Shown piece by piece: positions 54,202-62,075 of a DNA stretch of 64,000 bases; position 1 is the stretch's first letter; every line of letters starts with the position of its first letter. Under the pieces are notes generated by a model, which saw only the letters and a program-made list of their open reading frames with translations, ran no database searches and had not been told where the DNA came from. The stretch is from Roseiarcus sp963784805 (GTDB lineage: Bacteria; Pseudomonadota; Alphaproteobacteria; Rhizobiales; Beijerinckiaceae), in contig CAWASR010000022.1 in the NCBI GenBank assembly GCA_963784805.1, forward strand, positions 28,288 through 92,287. Reading direction: 5' to 3'. The translations under genes were made by a program, and so were the position numbers.

Positions 54202-54704
54202 TTCGTCAAGCTGGTGATGTTACCGTCAGAGATGCCGTCAAATCGGAGCGCCGCCTCCAAAATGACGGCGATTGACTCTGACAGATATTTTTATTTATTT
54301 CAGTGGTTTAGTGGGCTTTTTCGATTGTTGGCGGCTGCTGCTGAAAGGCCCTAAATCACTCCCACTCGATTGTACGTCAACCGCATAACCAACTGATTTC
54401 CTTGGTCAAAATATTTTTCGTGATTTGAGACGCCGTTGCACGTGCCGTTAAAAAGTGGCGCTATTGATTTCATTAGGAAATTTCAGTCCGGCTCGAAAAT
54501 CAGCGTTTCAAGATCTATCGCCTCCTTTCAAACTATTCGTCGCATTTGTAGCTGCTCGTACGCCAATGTGCTTCGTGAATGTAAGGCACAAAATACCGTC
54601 ACCATGTTGATGCGAACTTTTGCCAGCGGAGATTATCGCGCATCTCAGATGCTTGATAATCCTTCGTCAGGCGGCGTCGGCTGGCAACTCAGCTTGGCTG
54701 CAGC
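54202..54704. other. AT-richer non-coding stretch at left end of candidate island
   Basis: About 500 bases with poly-T and poly-A runs and no credible frame; it contains the putative attachment repeat at 54356-54370. The stretch right of that repeat is the AT-richest of the neighbourhood, as is usual at island ends. Confidence 0.55.
54356..54370. repeat. att: Candidate attachment site, direct repeat of guaA 3' end
   Basis: TCACTCCCACTCGAT is identical to 58892-58906, where it is the stop and last four codons of guaA (IEWE-stop on the minus strand). Both copies have the same orientation and bracket the LysR-azoR-npr-pirin-yceI block. Confidence 0.6.
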
Positions 54705-55601
54705 TTACATGTCACTCCCTGCCACAAGATGCTCGATCATCCAACGACCAGCGGGACCTAGTCGTCGTTCGGCCAGGTAGGCGCCACTCATCACCAGCCT
54801 GGCGGTAGCCACGTCCAACTCGGCAGGGCGAATGATTTTCAACCGCCCTCTCGCCAGATCGTCTTCGACAAGATGCGTCGGCATGCTTCCCCAACCGAGG
54901 CCGGCCAATAGCATTGTTTGCTTTGCGCCAAGGTCTGCCAGCCGCCATGTCCGCCCCGACAACACGCCATAGTCGCGGCCGGCAGTGACGGCCGAGCGAT
55001 CGGTCAACACGAGTTGGACATGCTTGTGCAGTTCATGTGTTTCGATCGGCCCCTCGATTGCCGCCAAGGGATGATCGGGCGCAACAACCGGGACCAGTTC
55101 GACCGTCATAAGTGGAAACCGCTTCAGGGGCGGGATATCACTGAAAAACAAAGGCACCAGACCGATCATTGCGGTTCCGTCGAGTATCAATTCCACTGCC
55201 GCGCCCAGTGGCTGAACGTAAACACGGGGCGGCACGGTCGGGAACCTCTCGGTGAAGGCGCGCAGGGCTTCGACGACTGCTGGCATTGGAAACATCGAAT
55301 CAAGCACGACCGTAAGCTCGGCTTCGAGGCCACTGGCCAGACTGTGCGCGGTGTCGCGGAAAGCGTTGGCTTCTTCCGAAACCCGGCGCGCTCGCATCAG
55401 CAGGGTGCGTCCCGCTTCGGTCAATTCGGGTCGGTAAGCGGATCGATCGAACAATGGCAGGTCGAATTGGGCTTCCAGCTTCTGAATGCCATATGTCACC
55501 GCAGACTGTGCGCGGTTCAGCTTCTTCGCCGCCTTCGAGAAGCTGCCTTCGTCGACGATGGCGAGGAAAATCTGAAGTTGGTCGAGTGTCAGTGAATCCA
55601 T
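54705..55601 (-). CDS. LysR-family transcriptional regulator
   Basis: 298 residues. N-terminal helix-turn-helix LTLDQLQIFLAIVDEGSFSK with AAKKLNRAQSAVTYGIQKLE, then a LysR effector domain (VEALRAFTERFPTVPPRVYV). It is divergent from the azoreductase gene with 120 bases between, so it probably controls that cluster in response to a quinone, azo compound or electrophile. The inducer is unknown. Confidence 0.9.
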   Translation of the reverse strand: MDSLTLDQLQIFLAIVDEGSFSKAAKKLNRAQSAVTYGIQKLEAQFDLPLFDRSAYRPELTEAGRTLLMRARRVSEEANAFRDTAHSLASGLEAELTVVLDSMFPMPAVVEALRAFTERFPTVPPRVYVQPLGAAVELILDGTAMIGLVPLFFSDIPPLKRFPLMTVELVPVVAPDHPLAAIEGPIETHELHKHVQLVLTDRSAVTAGRDYGVLSGRTWRLADLGAKQTMLLAGLGWGSMPTHLVEDDLARGRLKIIRPAELDVATARLVMSGAYLAERRLGPAGRWMIEHLVAGSDM

Positions 55602-55618
55602 GTTCTGATTTATAGATC

Positions 55619-55634
55619 AAGTTAAACTAAACTT
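55619..55634. promoter_or_regulatory. Inverted repeat in LysR-azoR intergenic region
   Basis: AAGTT-AAACTA-AACTT in an AT-rich stretch of the divergent promoter region fits a LysR-type (T-N11-A) site. Only position and symmetry support it. Confidence 0.4.
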
Positions 55635-55721
55635 CATCTCTTTGTTGCGTCGTGCAGACGCCTATTTGGGTTGGCGAGACGGCGATCCCCGCCCCCTCGT
55701 TACCAGAAAGGCGATCCGCCC

Positions 55722-56324
55722 ATGTCCCATCTTCTCGCCATCCAGGTCAGCCCTCGCCCCGAAGGATCGATCTCTCGCAGCCTGACGTCGCTATTCATCG
55801 ACCAGTGGCAAGCCATTCATCCCGGCGGCACGGTCGTGGTCCGCGACCTGAGCATTACGCCGCCGCCTTTTGTCGATCTGCCCTGGATCATCGGCGCCTA
55901 CTCGCCAGCCGAAACCCATTCGCCCGAGGTTGGTGCCACGATCAAGGTCTCCAACGATCTTGTCGCCGAGCTGCAGGCCGCCGATCACATCGTCCTTGGT
56001 ACGCCGATGTTCAATTTTTCGATTCCGGCCGTGCTCAAGGCGTGGATTGACCAGATTGTCCGCGTCGGCGTGACAGTTTCGCCCGACAACGTCGGTCTGC
56101 TGACCGGCAAAAAGGCGACGATCATTCTCGCGACCGGCGGCGACTTCAGCCCCGGCTCGCCCGTCGAAACTTACAATCTGGCGAGCGGCTATCTGCGGCA
56201 GGTGTTCGGATGGCTCGGCATCACCGACGTCGAGATCATTCTTGCCGACCGGGGCCATGCCGGTGCCAACGGCGAGACCGCAGCCGAGGCATTCGGCGCG
56301 CCGGTCCTGGCCGCCGCCGCCTGA
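55722..56324 (+). CDS. azoR: FMN-dependent NADH:quinone/azo reductase
   Basis: 200 residues from the ATG at 55722. Flavodoxin-like fold: SPRPEGSISRSLTSLFID binds FMN phosphate, GTPMFNFSIPAVLKAWIDQI is the family's FMN-binding signature, and ATGGDFSPGSP follows. Enzymes of this family reduce quinones and azo compounds by two-electron transfer, and are induced by electrophile and thiol stress. First gene of the probable operon azoR-npr-pirin-yceI. Confidence 0.92.
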   Translation: MSHLLAIQVSPRPEGSISRSLTSLFIDQWQAIHPGGTVVVRDLSITPPPFVDLPWIIGAYSPAETHSPEVGATIKVSNDLVAELQAADHIVLGTPMFNFSIPAVLKAWIDQIVRVGVTVSPDNVGLLTGKKATIILATGGDFSPGSPVETYNLASGYLRQVFGWLGITDVEIILADRGHAGANGETAAEAFGAPVLAAAA

Positions 56325-56372
56325 GCACTTCCGATCCCACCCCTCACGACTTACCCTCAAGGAGACTAAATC

Positions 56373-56966
56373 ATGACTTATGCAATCATCGGCACCGGCA
56401 ACGTCGGCACCGCGCTCGCGCGTCAATTCGCGCGCCAAAACATCCAAGTACGCATTGCCAACTCGCGCGGTCCTGACACGATCGCGCCGCTCGCCGCCGA
56501 GCTTGGCGCTGCGATCCAACCCTCGACCATCGAGGAGGCCCTCGAAGCGGACGTGATCTTCCTCGCGCTCTATTTCATCCATGTCGAGGAGCTGGCAAAG
56601 ATCCGCGCCGACTGGACCGGCAAGATCGTGGTCGACGCGACCAACCCCTATGGCGTGTCGCCCGAGGTGCTGGCCGGACGCCTGTCGTCCGACATCCTCG
56701 CCGCCACGCTGACGGGGTCAATCGTCGTCAAGGCGTTCAACCAGCTCCCGGCCGCCGTCCTGGCACGCGATCCGCAGCAGGAAGGCGGGCGCCGTGTGAT
56801 CTTCGTGGCTGGCAATGATCAGGCCGCCAATGGAACGGTGAAGGCCCTCGCCGAACAATTCGGCTATTCCGCGCTCGACGTTGGACGGATCGACGAAGGC
56901 GGCCGGCTGCTGGCGATGGGTGGGCCGCTGGTTCTCCACAACCTCGTCGAATATCCGTTCAAGTAG
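56373..56966 (+). CDS. NADPH-dependent F420-reductase-like oxidoreductase
   Basis: 197 residues with AAGGAGA before the ATG. Rossmann nucleotide-binding start YAIIGTGNVGTALARQFARQ (GxGxxG), then IANSRGPDTIAPLAAELGAA and VVDATNPYG, as in the NADPH-dependent F420 reductase/coenzyme-F420:NADP family. Proteobacteria lacking F420 use these for other redox reactions; substrate unknown. Part of the azoR operon. Confidence 0.85.
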   Translation: MTYAIIGTGNVGTALARQFARQNIQVRIANSRGPDTIAPLAAELGAAIQPSTIEEALEADVIFLALYFIHVEELAKIRADWTGKIVVDATNPYGVSPEVLAGRLSSDILAATLTGSIVVKAFNQLPAAVLARDPQQEGGRRVIFVAGNDQAANGTVKALAEQFGYSALDVGRIDEGGRLLAMGGPLVLHNLVEYPFK

Positions 56967-56968
56967 GA

Positions 56969-57826
56969 ATGGCAGCGATGATCGGCGAAACCCCGTCTTC
57001 CAATCGCGAGGTGTCGAGGATCGACGATCCGGTCGCGGTGGCCGGCAATATGGCCGGCCACCGTGCCCGTCGCCTTATCGACGGCACCGATCCGGCGTTC
57101 TCGGACCCCTTTCTCCTCATGGCCGAGGACTGGATGCCGCGTGGCGCCTTTCCCATGCATCCCCATCGCGGTATTGAAACGCTCACTCTTATCCTAGACG
57201 GCGCCGTGGAACACGCTGACAGCGCGGGCCACCACGGGCTCGTCGAGGCAGGCGATGCGCAATGGATGACCGCAGGCCGCGGGGTGACGCACGAGGAAAA
57301 TGCGCTGCCCGGGACCACCGCCCATACCTTGCAGCTCTGGATCAATCTGGCCGCCAGGGACAAGCTGACTGCTCCGCGTTATCAAACCCTGCGCGGGGCC
57401 GAGATGCCGGTTCGCTACGAACCCGGGGTAGCGATCAAAGTATTTTCAGGCACGTCTGGAGGTGTCACTTCCGGTACATTGAACCATGTGCCGGTCACCG
57501 CAATCGACGCCGCGCTCGATCCCGGCGCATCTTTTGAACAGATCCTGGCACCCGATGACAACGCCTTCGTCCTGGTGATTGAAGGCGAAGCGGTGATCGG
57601 TAGTGACGCGACCCGGGTGTCCGCCGGCGCCCTGGCATGGCTGACGCGGGCCGAGCGTTTGGCCGCCTCCACCGTGCTGATCGGGTCATCTCATGCCGCC
57701 ACCCGTATCCTGCTGTTCGCCGGCCCTCCACTGCGCGAGCCCGTCGCATTCGGCGGCCCCTTCGTGATGAACACCGCCGCCGAAATCCAGCAGGCCTTCG
57801 CCGATTATCGCTCTGGCCGCTTCTAA
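56969..57826 (+). CDS. Pirin family protein
   Basis: 285 residues, start three bases after the previous stop. The pirin metal site in the N-terminal cupin is visible as FPMHPHRGIETLTLILDGAV followed by WMTAGRGVTHEE, and the second cupin ends GGPFVMNTAAEIQQAFADYR. Some pirins are quercetinase-like dioxygenases or redox sensors. The final residues recur in a remnant at 58665-58738, showing that another pirin copy once stood there. Confidence 0.93.
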   Translation: MAAMIGETPSSNREVSRIDDPVAVAGNMAGHRARRLIDGTDPAFSDPFLLMAEDWMPRGAFPMHPHRGIETLTLILDGAVEHADSAGHHGLVEAGDAQWMTAGRGVTHEENALPGTTAHTLQLWINLAARDKLTAPRYQTLRGAEMPVRYEPGVAIKVFSGTSGGVTSGTLNHVPVTAIDAALDPGASFEQILAPDDNAFVLVIEGEAVIGSDATRVSAGALAWLTRAERLAASTVLIGSSHAATRILLFAGPPLREPVAFGGPFVMNTAAEIQQAFADYRSGRF

Positions 57827-57866
57827 ACCCGCTGTTTCATTTTCGTTCCAACTGAAAGGACCATTT

Positions 57867-58490
57867 ATGCGCTTCAACGTTATGGCTTCGGCCGCTCTCC
57901 TGATCGCCGCGACCGGCGGCCTCGTTTCGGCCGCGACACCCGGGCCAGCCAACCCGAACCCCGCAGCCGTGGCTGCCGGCAATTACACAGTCGAACCCAG
58001 CCACACCCGCGTACAGTTCACTGTATCTCATATGGGCTTCACGGACTGGTATGGCGATCTGACCGGTGCCAGCGGAACACTCGTTCTCGATCCTCGGAAC
58101 CTCGGCGCCAGCATCGTCGACATCAGCATTCCGGTGGCGTCGGTATCGACGACAAACGCCAAGCTGGATGACGAACTTCGCGGCGAGCAATGGTTCGATG
58201 CGGCGCGCTACCCCACCGTTCACTTTGTTTCGACCCGGGTCGTTCGAAGCGGATCAGCGGCTGCCACAATCATCGGCAATCTGACATTTCACGGCGTAAC
58301 CCGGCCGATTACCCTCCAAGCGCACTTCAACGGTGCCGGAATCAACTCGCTCGACAAGAACTACACTGTCGGATTCAATGCCGCGACCACGATCCGGCGG
58401 TCTGATTTCGGCATGAAAACTTATGTTCCGTTGATCGGCGACACCACGGAACTACGCATCAGTGCGGCTTTTGTGCGCCCTGCGACCTGA
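57867..58490 (+). CDS. YceI-family periplasmic protein
   Basis: 207 residues with a signal peptide (MRFNVMASAALLIAATGGLVSA). The YceI lipocalin-like barrel is recognised from YTVEPSHTRVQFTVSHMGF, DWYGDLTGASGTLVLDP and the end AATTIRRSDFGMKTYVPLIG, GDTTELRISAAF. YceI proteins bind isoprenoid quinones or lipids in the periplasm and are acid/stress induced. Last intact gene of the cluster; a strong hairpin follows. Confidence 0.92.
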   Translation: MRFNVMASAALLIAATGGLVSAATPGPANPNPAAVAAGNYTVEPSHTRVQFTVSHMGFTDWYGDLTGASGTLVLDPRNLGASIVDISIPVASVSTTNAKLDDELRGEQWFDAARYPTVHFVSTRVVRSGSAAATIIGNLTFHGVTRPITLQAHFNGAGINSLDKNYTVGFNAATTIRRSDFGMKTYVPLIGDTTELRISAAFVRPAT

Positions 58491-58552
58491 TCGAAAACTT
58501 GGCCATCAATAAGGCTACACGTACTCAAGCATCCAGCATCGGCGGACGATCG

Positions 58553-58585
58553 GTGCCTTCGGATTGATTAACGATCCGAAGGCAC
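58553..58585 (+). terminator. Strong hairpin after yceI
   Basis: GTGCCTTCGGAT at 58553 is perfectly complementary to ATCCGAAGGCAC at 58574 with a nine-base loop, 63 bases after the yceI stop. No T-run follows, so it may be a Rho-assisted end or mRNA-stabilising structure. Confidence 0.65.
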
Positions 58586-58664
58586 TGCAGCCTCCCGTTT
58601 AACCTTTAACGCCCCTTGGCTGCTGATCCTTTCGGGCCGCCACGTTAAAGAGTCAGTGGTGCTT

Positions 58665-58738
58665 GGCGGTCCCTTCGTGTGAACTCGCAAGAAGAAATCA
58701 GACAAGCCTTTGCCGATTACAGAGCGGGCCTTTTCTAA
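58665..58738 (+). pseudogene. Remnant of a second pirin gene (3' end only)
   Basis: GGCGGTCCCTTCGTG reads GGPFV, and after one missing base the next frame reads NSQEEIRQAFADYRAGLF and stops at 58736-58738. Residue for residue this parallels the pirin C terminus at 57826 (GGPFVMNTAAEIQQAFADYR). The DNA differs enough that it is an old or foreign copy rather than a recent duplication. Confidence 0.75.
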
Positions 58739-58749
58739 AACTTGATCGC

Positions 58750-58842
58750 TCAGGCAACGGCGTGTGCTTCAATACGTCCAGCGGCGTCTATCGCGATTAA
58801 TCGAGCGGCGGCGTACTCTTTCGGATGGGTAGGTAATAACAT
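58750..58842 (-). other. Short unidentified reading frame next to guaA, possible gene remnant
   Basis: A 30-codon frame on the minus strand begins at an ATG at 58842 and ends with the segment IEAHAVA; the frame is open a little further upstream. Composition looks protein-like but I cannot name the family. In guaA-targeted islands the integrase gene usually sits here, so a decayed integrase is possible, unproven. Confidence 0.3.
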
Positions 58843-58891
58843 AAAATCAAAGCCGCCGTTTACCGCCGAACACCGACGTTTCTACTACCCC

Positions 58892-58906
58892 TCACTCCCA
58901 CTCGAT
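58892..58906. repeat. att: guaA 3' end, candidate attachment site
   Basis: The stop and last four codons of guaA, TCACTCCCACTCGAT, repeated at 54356. Integration here leaves guaA intact because the repeat restores the gene end. Confidence 0.6.
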
Positions 58907-60457
58907 GGTGCCGGGGGGCTTACTGGTCACGTCGTAGACGACGCGGTTGACGCCCCTGACCTCGTTGATGATGCGGGTCGCGGCCCGGGCCAGGAAGGTC
59001 ATGTCATAAGGGTAGAAATCGGCGGTCATGCCGTCGACCGAAGTAACGGCTCTCAACGCGCAGACGTAATCGTAAGTGCGCCCATCGCCCATGACTCCGA
59101 CGCTGCGCACCGGCAGCAGCACGGCGAAGGCCTGCCAGATCGCGTCATAGAGCCCAGCTTTCCGGATCTCGTCGAGGTAGACCGCGTCCGCGTTGCGCAG
59201 AATCTCCAGTTTCTGGCGCGTGACGCCGCCGGGACAGCGGATGGCCAGGCCAGGCCCCGGAAAAGGGTGCCGTCCGACGAACGCCTGCGGCAGGCCCAGT
59301 TCGCGGCCGAGCGCGCGCACCTCGTCCTTGAACAATTCGCGCAAGGGCTCGACCAGCTTCATCCGCATGCGCTCCGGCAGGCCGCCGACGTTGTGATGGC
59401 TCTTGATCGTGACCGACGGGCCGCCGGTGAAGGAGACGCTTTCGATCACGTCGGGATAGAGGGTCCCTTGCGCGAGAAACCCGACCGGCCCCTTGCCGTC
59501 GTCGGCGATCCGGCGCGCCTCCGCCTCGAAAGCGGCGATGAACAATTTGCCGATCGTCTTGCGCTTGGCCTCCGGATCTTCGACGCCCTCGAGCGCGGTA
59601 AGGAATGTCTCGGACGCATCGATATGCGCAAGCGGGATATTGTAATGGCCGCGAAACAGCCGCACGACTTCCTCCGCTTCGCCCTCGCGCATCAACCCGT
59701 GATCGACAAGGACGCAAGTCAGCTGCTCGCCGATCGCCTCGTGGATCAGCACCGCCGCCACCGCCGAATCGACGCCGCCGGACAGGCCGCAGATGACCCG
59801 CGATCCGGCGACTTGCGCGCGGATGCGCGCGATCTCCTCTTCGCGGAAGGCGGCCATGGTCCAGTCACCCTTCAGGCCGGCGACCTTGCGCAGAAAATTG
59901 GCGATCAGCCTCGCGCCGTCCGGCGTATGGACGACCTCGGGGTGGAACATCGTCGTGTAGTAGCGGCGCTCTTCGTCGGCGGCGATGGCATAGGGCGCGT
60001 TTTCGGAGACCGCGTAGACCCGGAACCCCTCGGGCAGGCGGGTCACGCGATCGCCGTGGCTCATCCAGACCGGATAGCGCCCTCCCGTTTGCCAGACGCC
60101 TTCGAACAAGGCAGAGGGCGCAACGATCTCGACCTCGGCGCGGCCGAACTCAGCCGCGTGTCCGCTCTCGACCTTGCCGCCGAGCTGCTCGCACAGGGTC
60201 TGCTGGCCGTAGCAGATGGCGAGAATTGGAACGCCGCTGTCGAAAATCTCCATCGGCGCGCGGGGGCTGCCGGGTTCAGGAACCGAGGCCGGCCCGCCGG
60301 AAAAGATCGCTGCCTTGGGCGCGAGCCGCTTGAACGCCTCGCCGGCGCTCGAGAATGGATGGATCTCGCAATAGACGCCCGCTTCGCGCACCCGCCGCGC
60401 GATCAGCTGGGTGACCTGGGAGCCGAAGTCGACGATGAGGACGAGATCATGCTGCAT
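58892..60457 (-). CDS. guaA: GMP synthase (glutamine-hydrolysing)
   Basis: 521 residues from the ATG at 60457 (MQHDLVLIVDFGSQVTQLIA). The class I glutamine amidotransferase has the catalytic Cys in ILAICYGQQTLCEQLGG and His/Glu in MFHPEVVHT; the ATP pyrophosphatase domain has the PP-loop VICGLSGGVDSAVAA; the end is PPGTIEWE. It converts XMP to GMP, essential for guanine nucleotide synthesis. Its 3' end is a known target of site-specific integrases. Confidence 0.97.
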   Translation of the reverse strand: MQHDLVLIVDFGSQVTQLIARRVREAGVYCEIHPFSSAGEAFKRLAPKAAIFSGGPASVPEPGSPRAPMEIFDSGVPILAICYGQQTLCEQLGGKVESGHAAEFGRAEVEIVAPSALFEGVWQTGGRYPVWMSHGDRVTRLPEGFRVYAVSENAPYAIAADEERRYYTTMFHPEVVHTPDGARLIANFLRKVAGLKGDWTMAAFREEEIARIRAQVAGSRVICGLSGGVDSAVAAVLIHEAIGEQLTCVLVDHGLMREGEAEEVVRLFRGHYNIPLAHIDASETFLTALEGVEDPEAKRKTIGKLFIAAFEAEARRIADDGKGPVGFLAQGTLYPDVIESVSFTGGPSVTIKSHHNVGGLPERMRMKLVEPLRELFKDEVRALGRELGLPQAFVGRHPFPGPGLAIRCPGGVTRQKLEILRNADAVYLDEIRKAGLYDAIWQAFAVLLPVRSVGVMGDGRTYDYVCALRAVTSVDGMTADFYPYDMTFLARAATRIINEVRGVNRVVYDVTSKPPGTIEWE

Positions 60458-60668
60458 GCGTCCCCTTTGGCTGAAAGCGGATCGAGTTGCAACGCCACAC
60501 CGCCCACGATCGCCCGAGCACATGCCGTAACGCTTCGAGCGGCTTGCCCGCCGGCGACGGGGTCACAAACGCCTCCGGAACGAGGAGCACGGCCATGGCG
60601 GCCAGCGTTTCCCGCAAGGAAGCCTAGGCATGACAAGTGCGGGGCGAAACGTTGATGAGCGCGAGGCG

Positions 60669-61633
60669 GGTTGGCTTCGCCGCCGGTCCATTCGGCCTTG
60701 CCGATCACCCGCCGCCGGCGCGACCAGCTGTCCTTGGTCGACCAGTCGAAGTCGCGAAACGCCCGCGCCGGCTGGTCGGCGTTCGCCTGCGACAGGAGCC
60801 GCGCCTCGTCCAACGCGTCGGCGATGCGCCCCTCCAGCCGTCCATTGCGGGCGAGACCGAAAACGTAATCGACCGCGTTGGCCTCGCACCACGCCATCAA
60901 GGCCTCGCGCGCGAAGCCGGAATCGGCGCGCGGGCACGATCTTCACCTTCGGCCAGCGCTCTCGGATCTGAGCCACGTTGCGATCCATCTCCTCGACCGC
61001 CCCGGCGCTGCCGTCGATGTTGGAGCGCCTGAGCTTGGCGGCGAGGAGACGCCGGCCGCAGAACACATAGAGCGGCAGGTGGCAGCAGCAGTCGTAGTAG
61101 CCGTGAAAGAAGCCGCCCTCCTGATCGCCGTCCAGAGGGTCGTCGGTGGCGTCGGGGTCGAGCACGATCTGGCGCGGCGCTTTTTGATGCGCCTCGAGAA
61201 ACAAGTCGACGAACAGCTTCTCGATCGCCGCTCCATCGTGGCCGATCTTGTGATAGCGCGGCGCCTTGCCCGCCCCCGGCGCATGCTCCAGACGGTTCAG
61301 CGTGCTCTTGCCCGCCAGCGGCGACGGCGCCTCGGCGGCGCGATCGAACTGGCCGAGCAGCACGCCCACAACCGGATCGCCGCGAAGCTCATCGTGGTCG
61401 TTGAGGTCCTCGTAGCCCAGCGCCAGACCGAAGACCCGCTGCGCGACCAGAGCCTTCAGCGGGTGGACGGTCAAAAGCGGGTTGCGGCGGTCCCCGAAGC
61501 AAGCCGCGAACCAATCCGTCAACCCGATCGCCTTGTCTGTCTCGCCCGGCAACAGCGCCCCGGCGTCAGACGAAACCATTCCGCCATCGAAATCAGCCGC
61601 CACCCGCCGCCCGCCAGCCCTTCCAAAATCCAT
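60669..61633 (-). pseudogene. IS1380-family transposase, frameshifted and truncated
   Basis: The first frame gives the IS1380 start (VAADFDGGMVSSDAGALLPG) through PLYVFCGRRLLAAKLRRSNI; at 60931-60934 one extra base shifts the frame, after which EANAVDYVFGLARNGRLEGR continues. Homology ends near residue motif AEWTGGEANP, about 115 residues short of a full transposase, so the last third is lost. IS1380 elements move by a DDE transposase; this copy cannot. Confidence 0.85.
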
Positions 61634-61683
61634 CTCGGTGGGCTACGCTGCGTCACCATCGGGGATGCTCCTGCGAATCGGCG

Positions 61684-61722
61684 TAACTCGTTGATCGCAA
61701 AAATAACTCGTTGATCGCAAAA
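61684..61722. repeat. 20-bp tandem duplication at IS1380 5' side
   Basis: TAACTCGTTGATCGCAAAA occurs at 61684 and 61704, one base between copies, within the IS leader. Probably a replication-slippage scar. Confidence 0.6.
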
Positions 61723-61780
61723 CAAGTTTAGCTGATTCTAGGCCCCGATGCGCCCAGAATTGTGAGAAATGCGGGCTAGA

Positions 61781-62075
61781 CGCGGAGCGCCGGTTGGCTT
61801 CCTCCGCCGCCCGTCCCGAGGCCGAGCACGTCGCAGCTTCGCCCCCGCGCCCAGGCCGTGCCAAACTTCAACGACGGGGCGTGAGCCATCTTCGCCCCTG
61901 CCCAACTGTCCAAGGCGTCGAAAGACGCCGGTCGTGACGCGTCGAGGAGCTCCCGGCCTCACCGGACGGCGAGGTTCGGCCGAGCGACGCCATTGTGGTC
62001 AGCGAACGGATGTTCTAATAACCATTTGCGTGCAGGAAGTATGGGTCTCAGCGCTGAGCCTTGGGAGTCGAAGTC
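61781..62075. other. Intergenic region before exopolysaccharide genes
   Basis: About 300 bases with no recognisable gene or RNA. Should contain the promoter for the chain-length gene; no motif is convincing. Confidence 0.45.

Larger units (their letters stand above)
60563..61780 (-). mobile_element. Decayed IS1380-family element
   Basis: Contains the broken transposase. The end near 61761-61779 (TGTGAGAAATGCGGGCTAG) resembles IS1380-type termini from memory; the other end appears deleted. Boundaries are approximate. Confidence 0.55.

Noticed and set aside
54436..54780. A 114-codon plus-strand frame at the left of the island
   Set aside because: Overlaps the LysR 3' end antisense and has no family features; the AT-rich start region looks non-coding.
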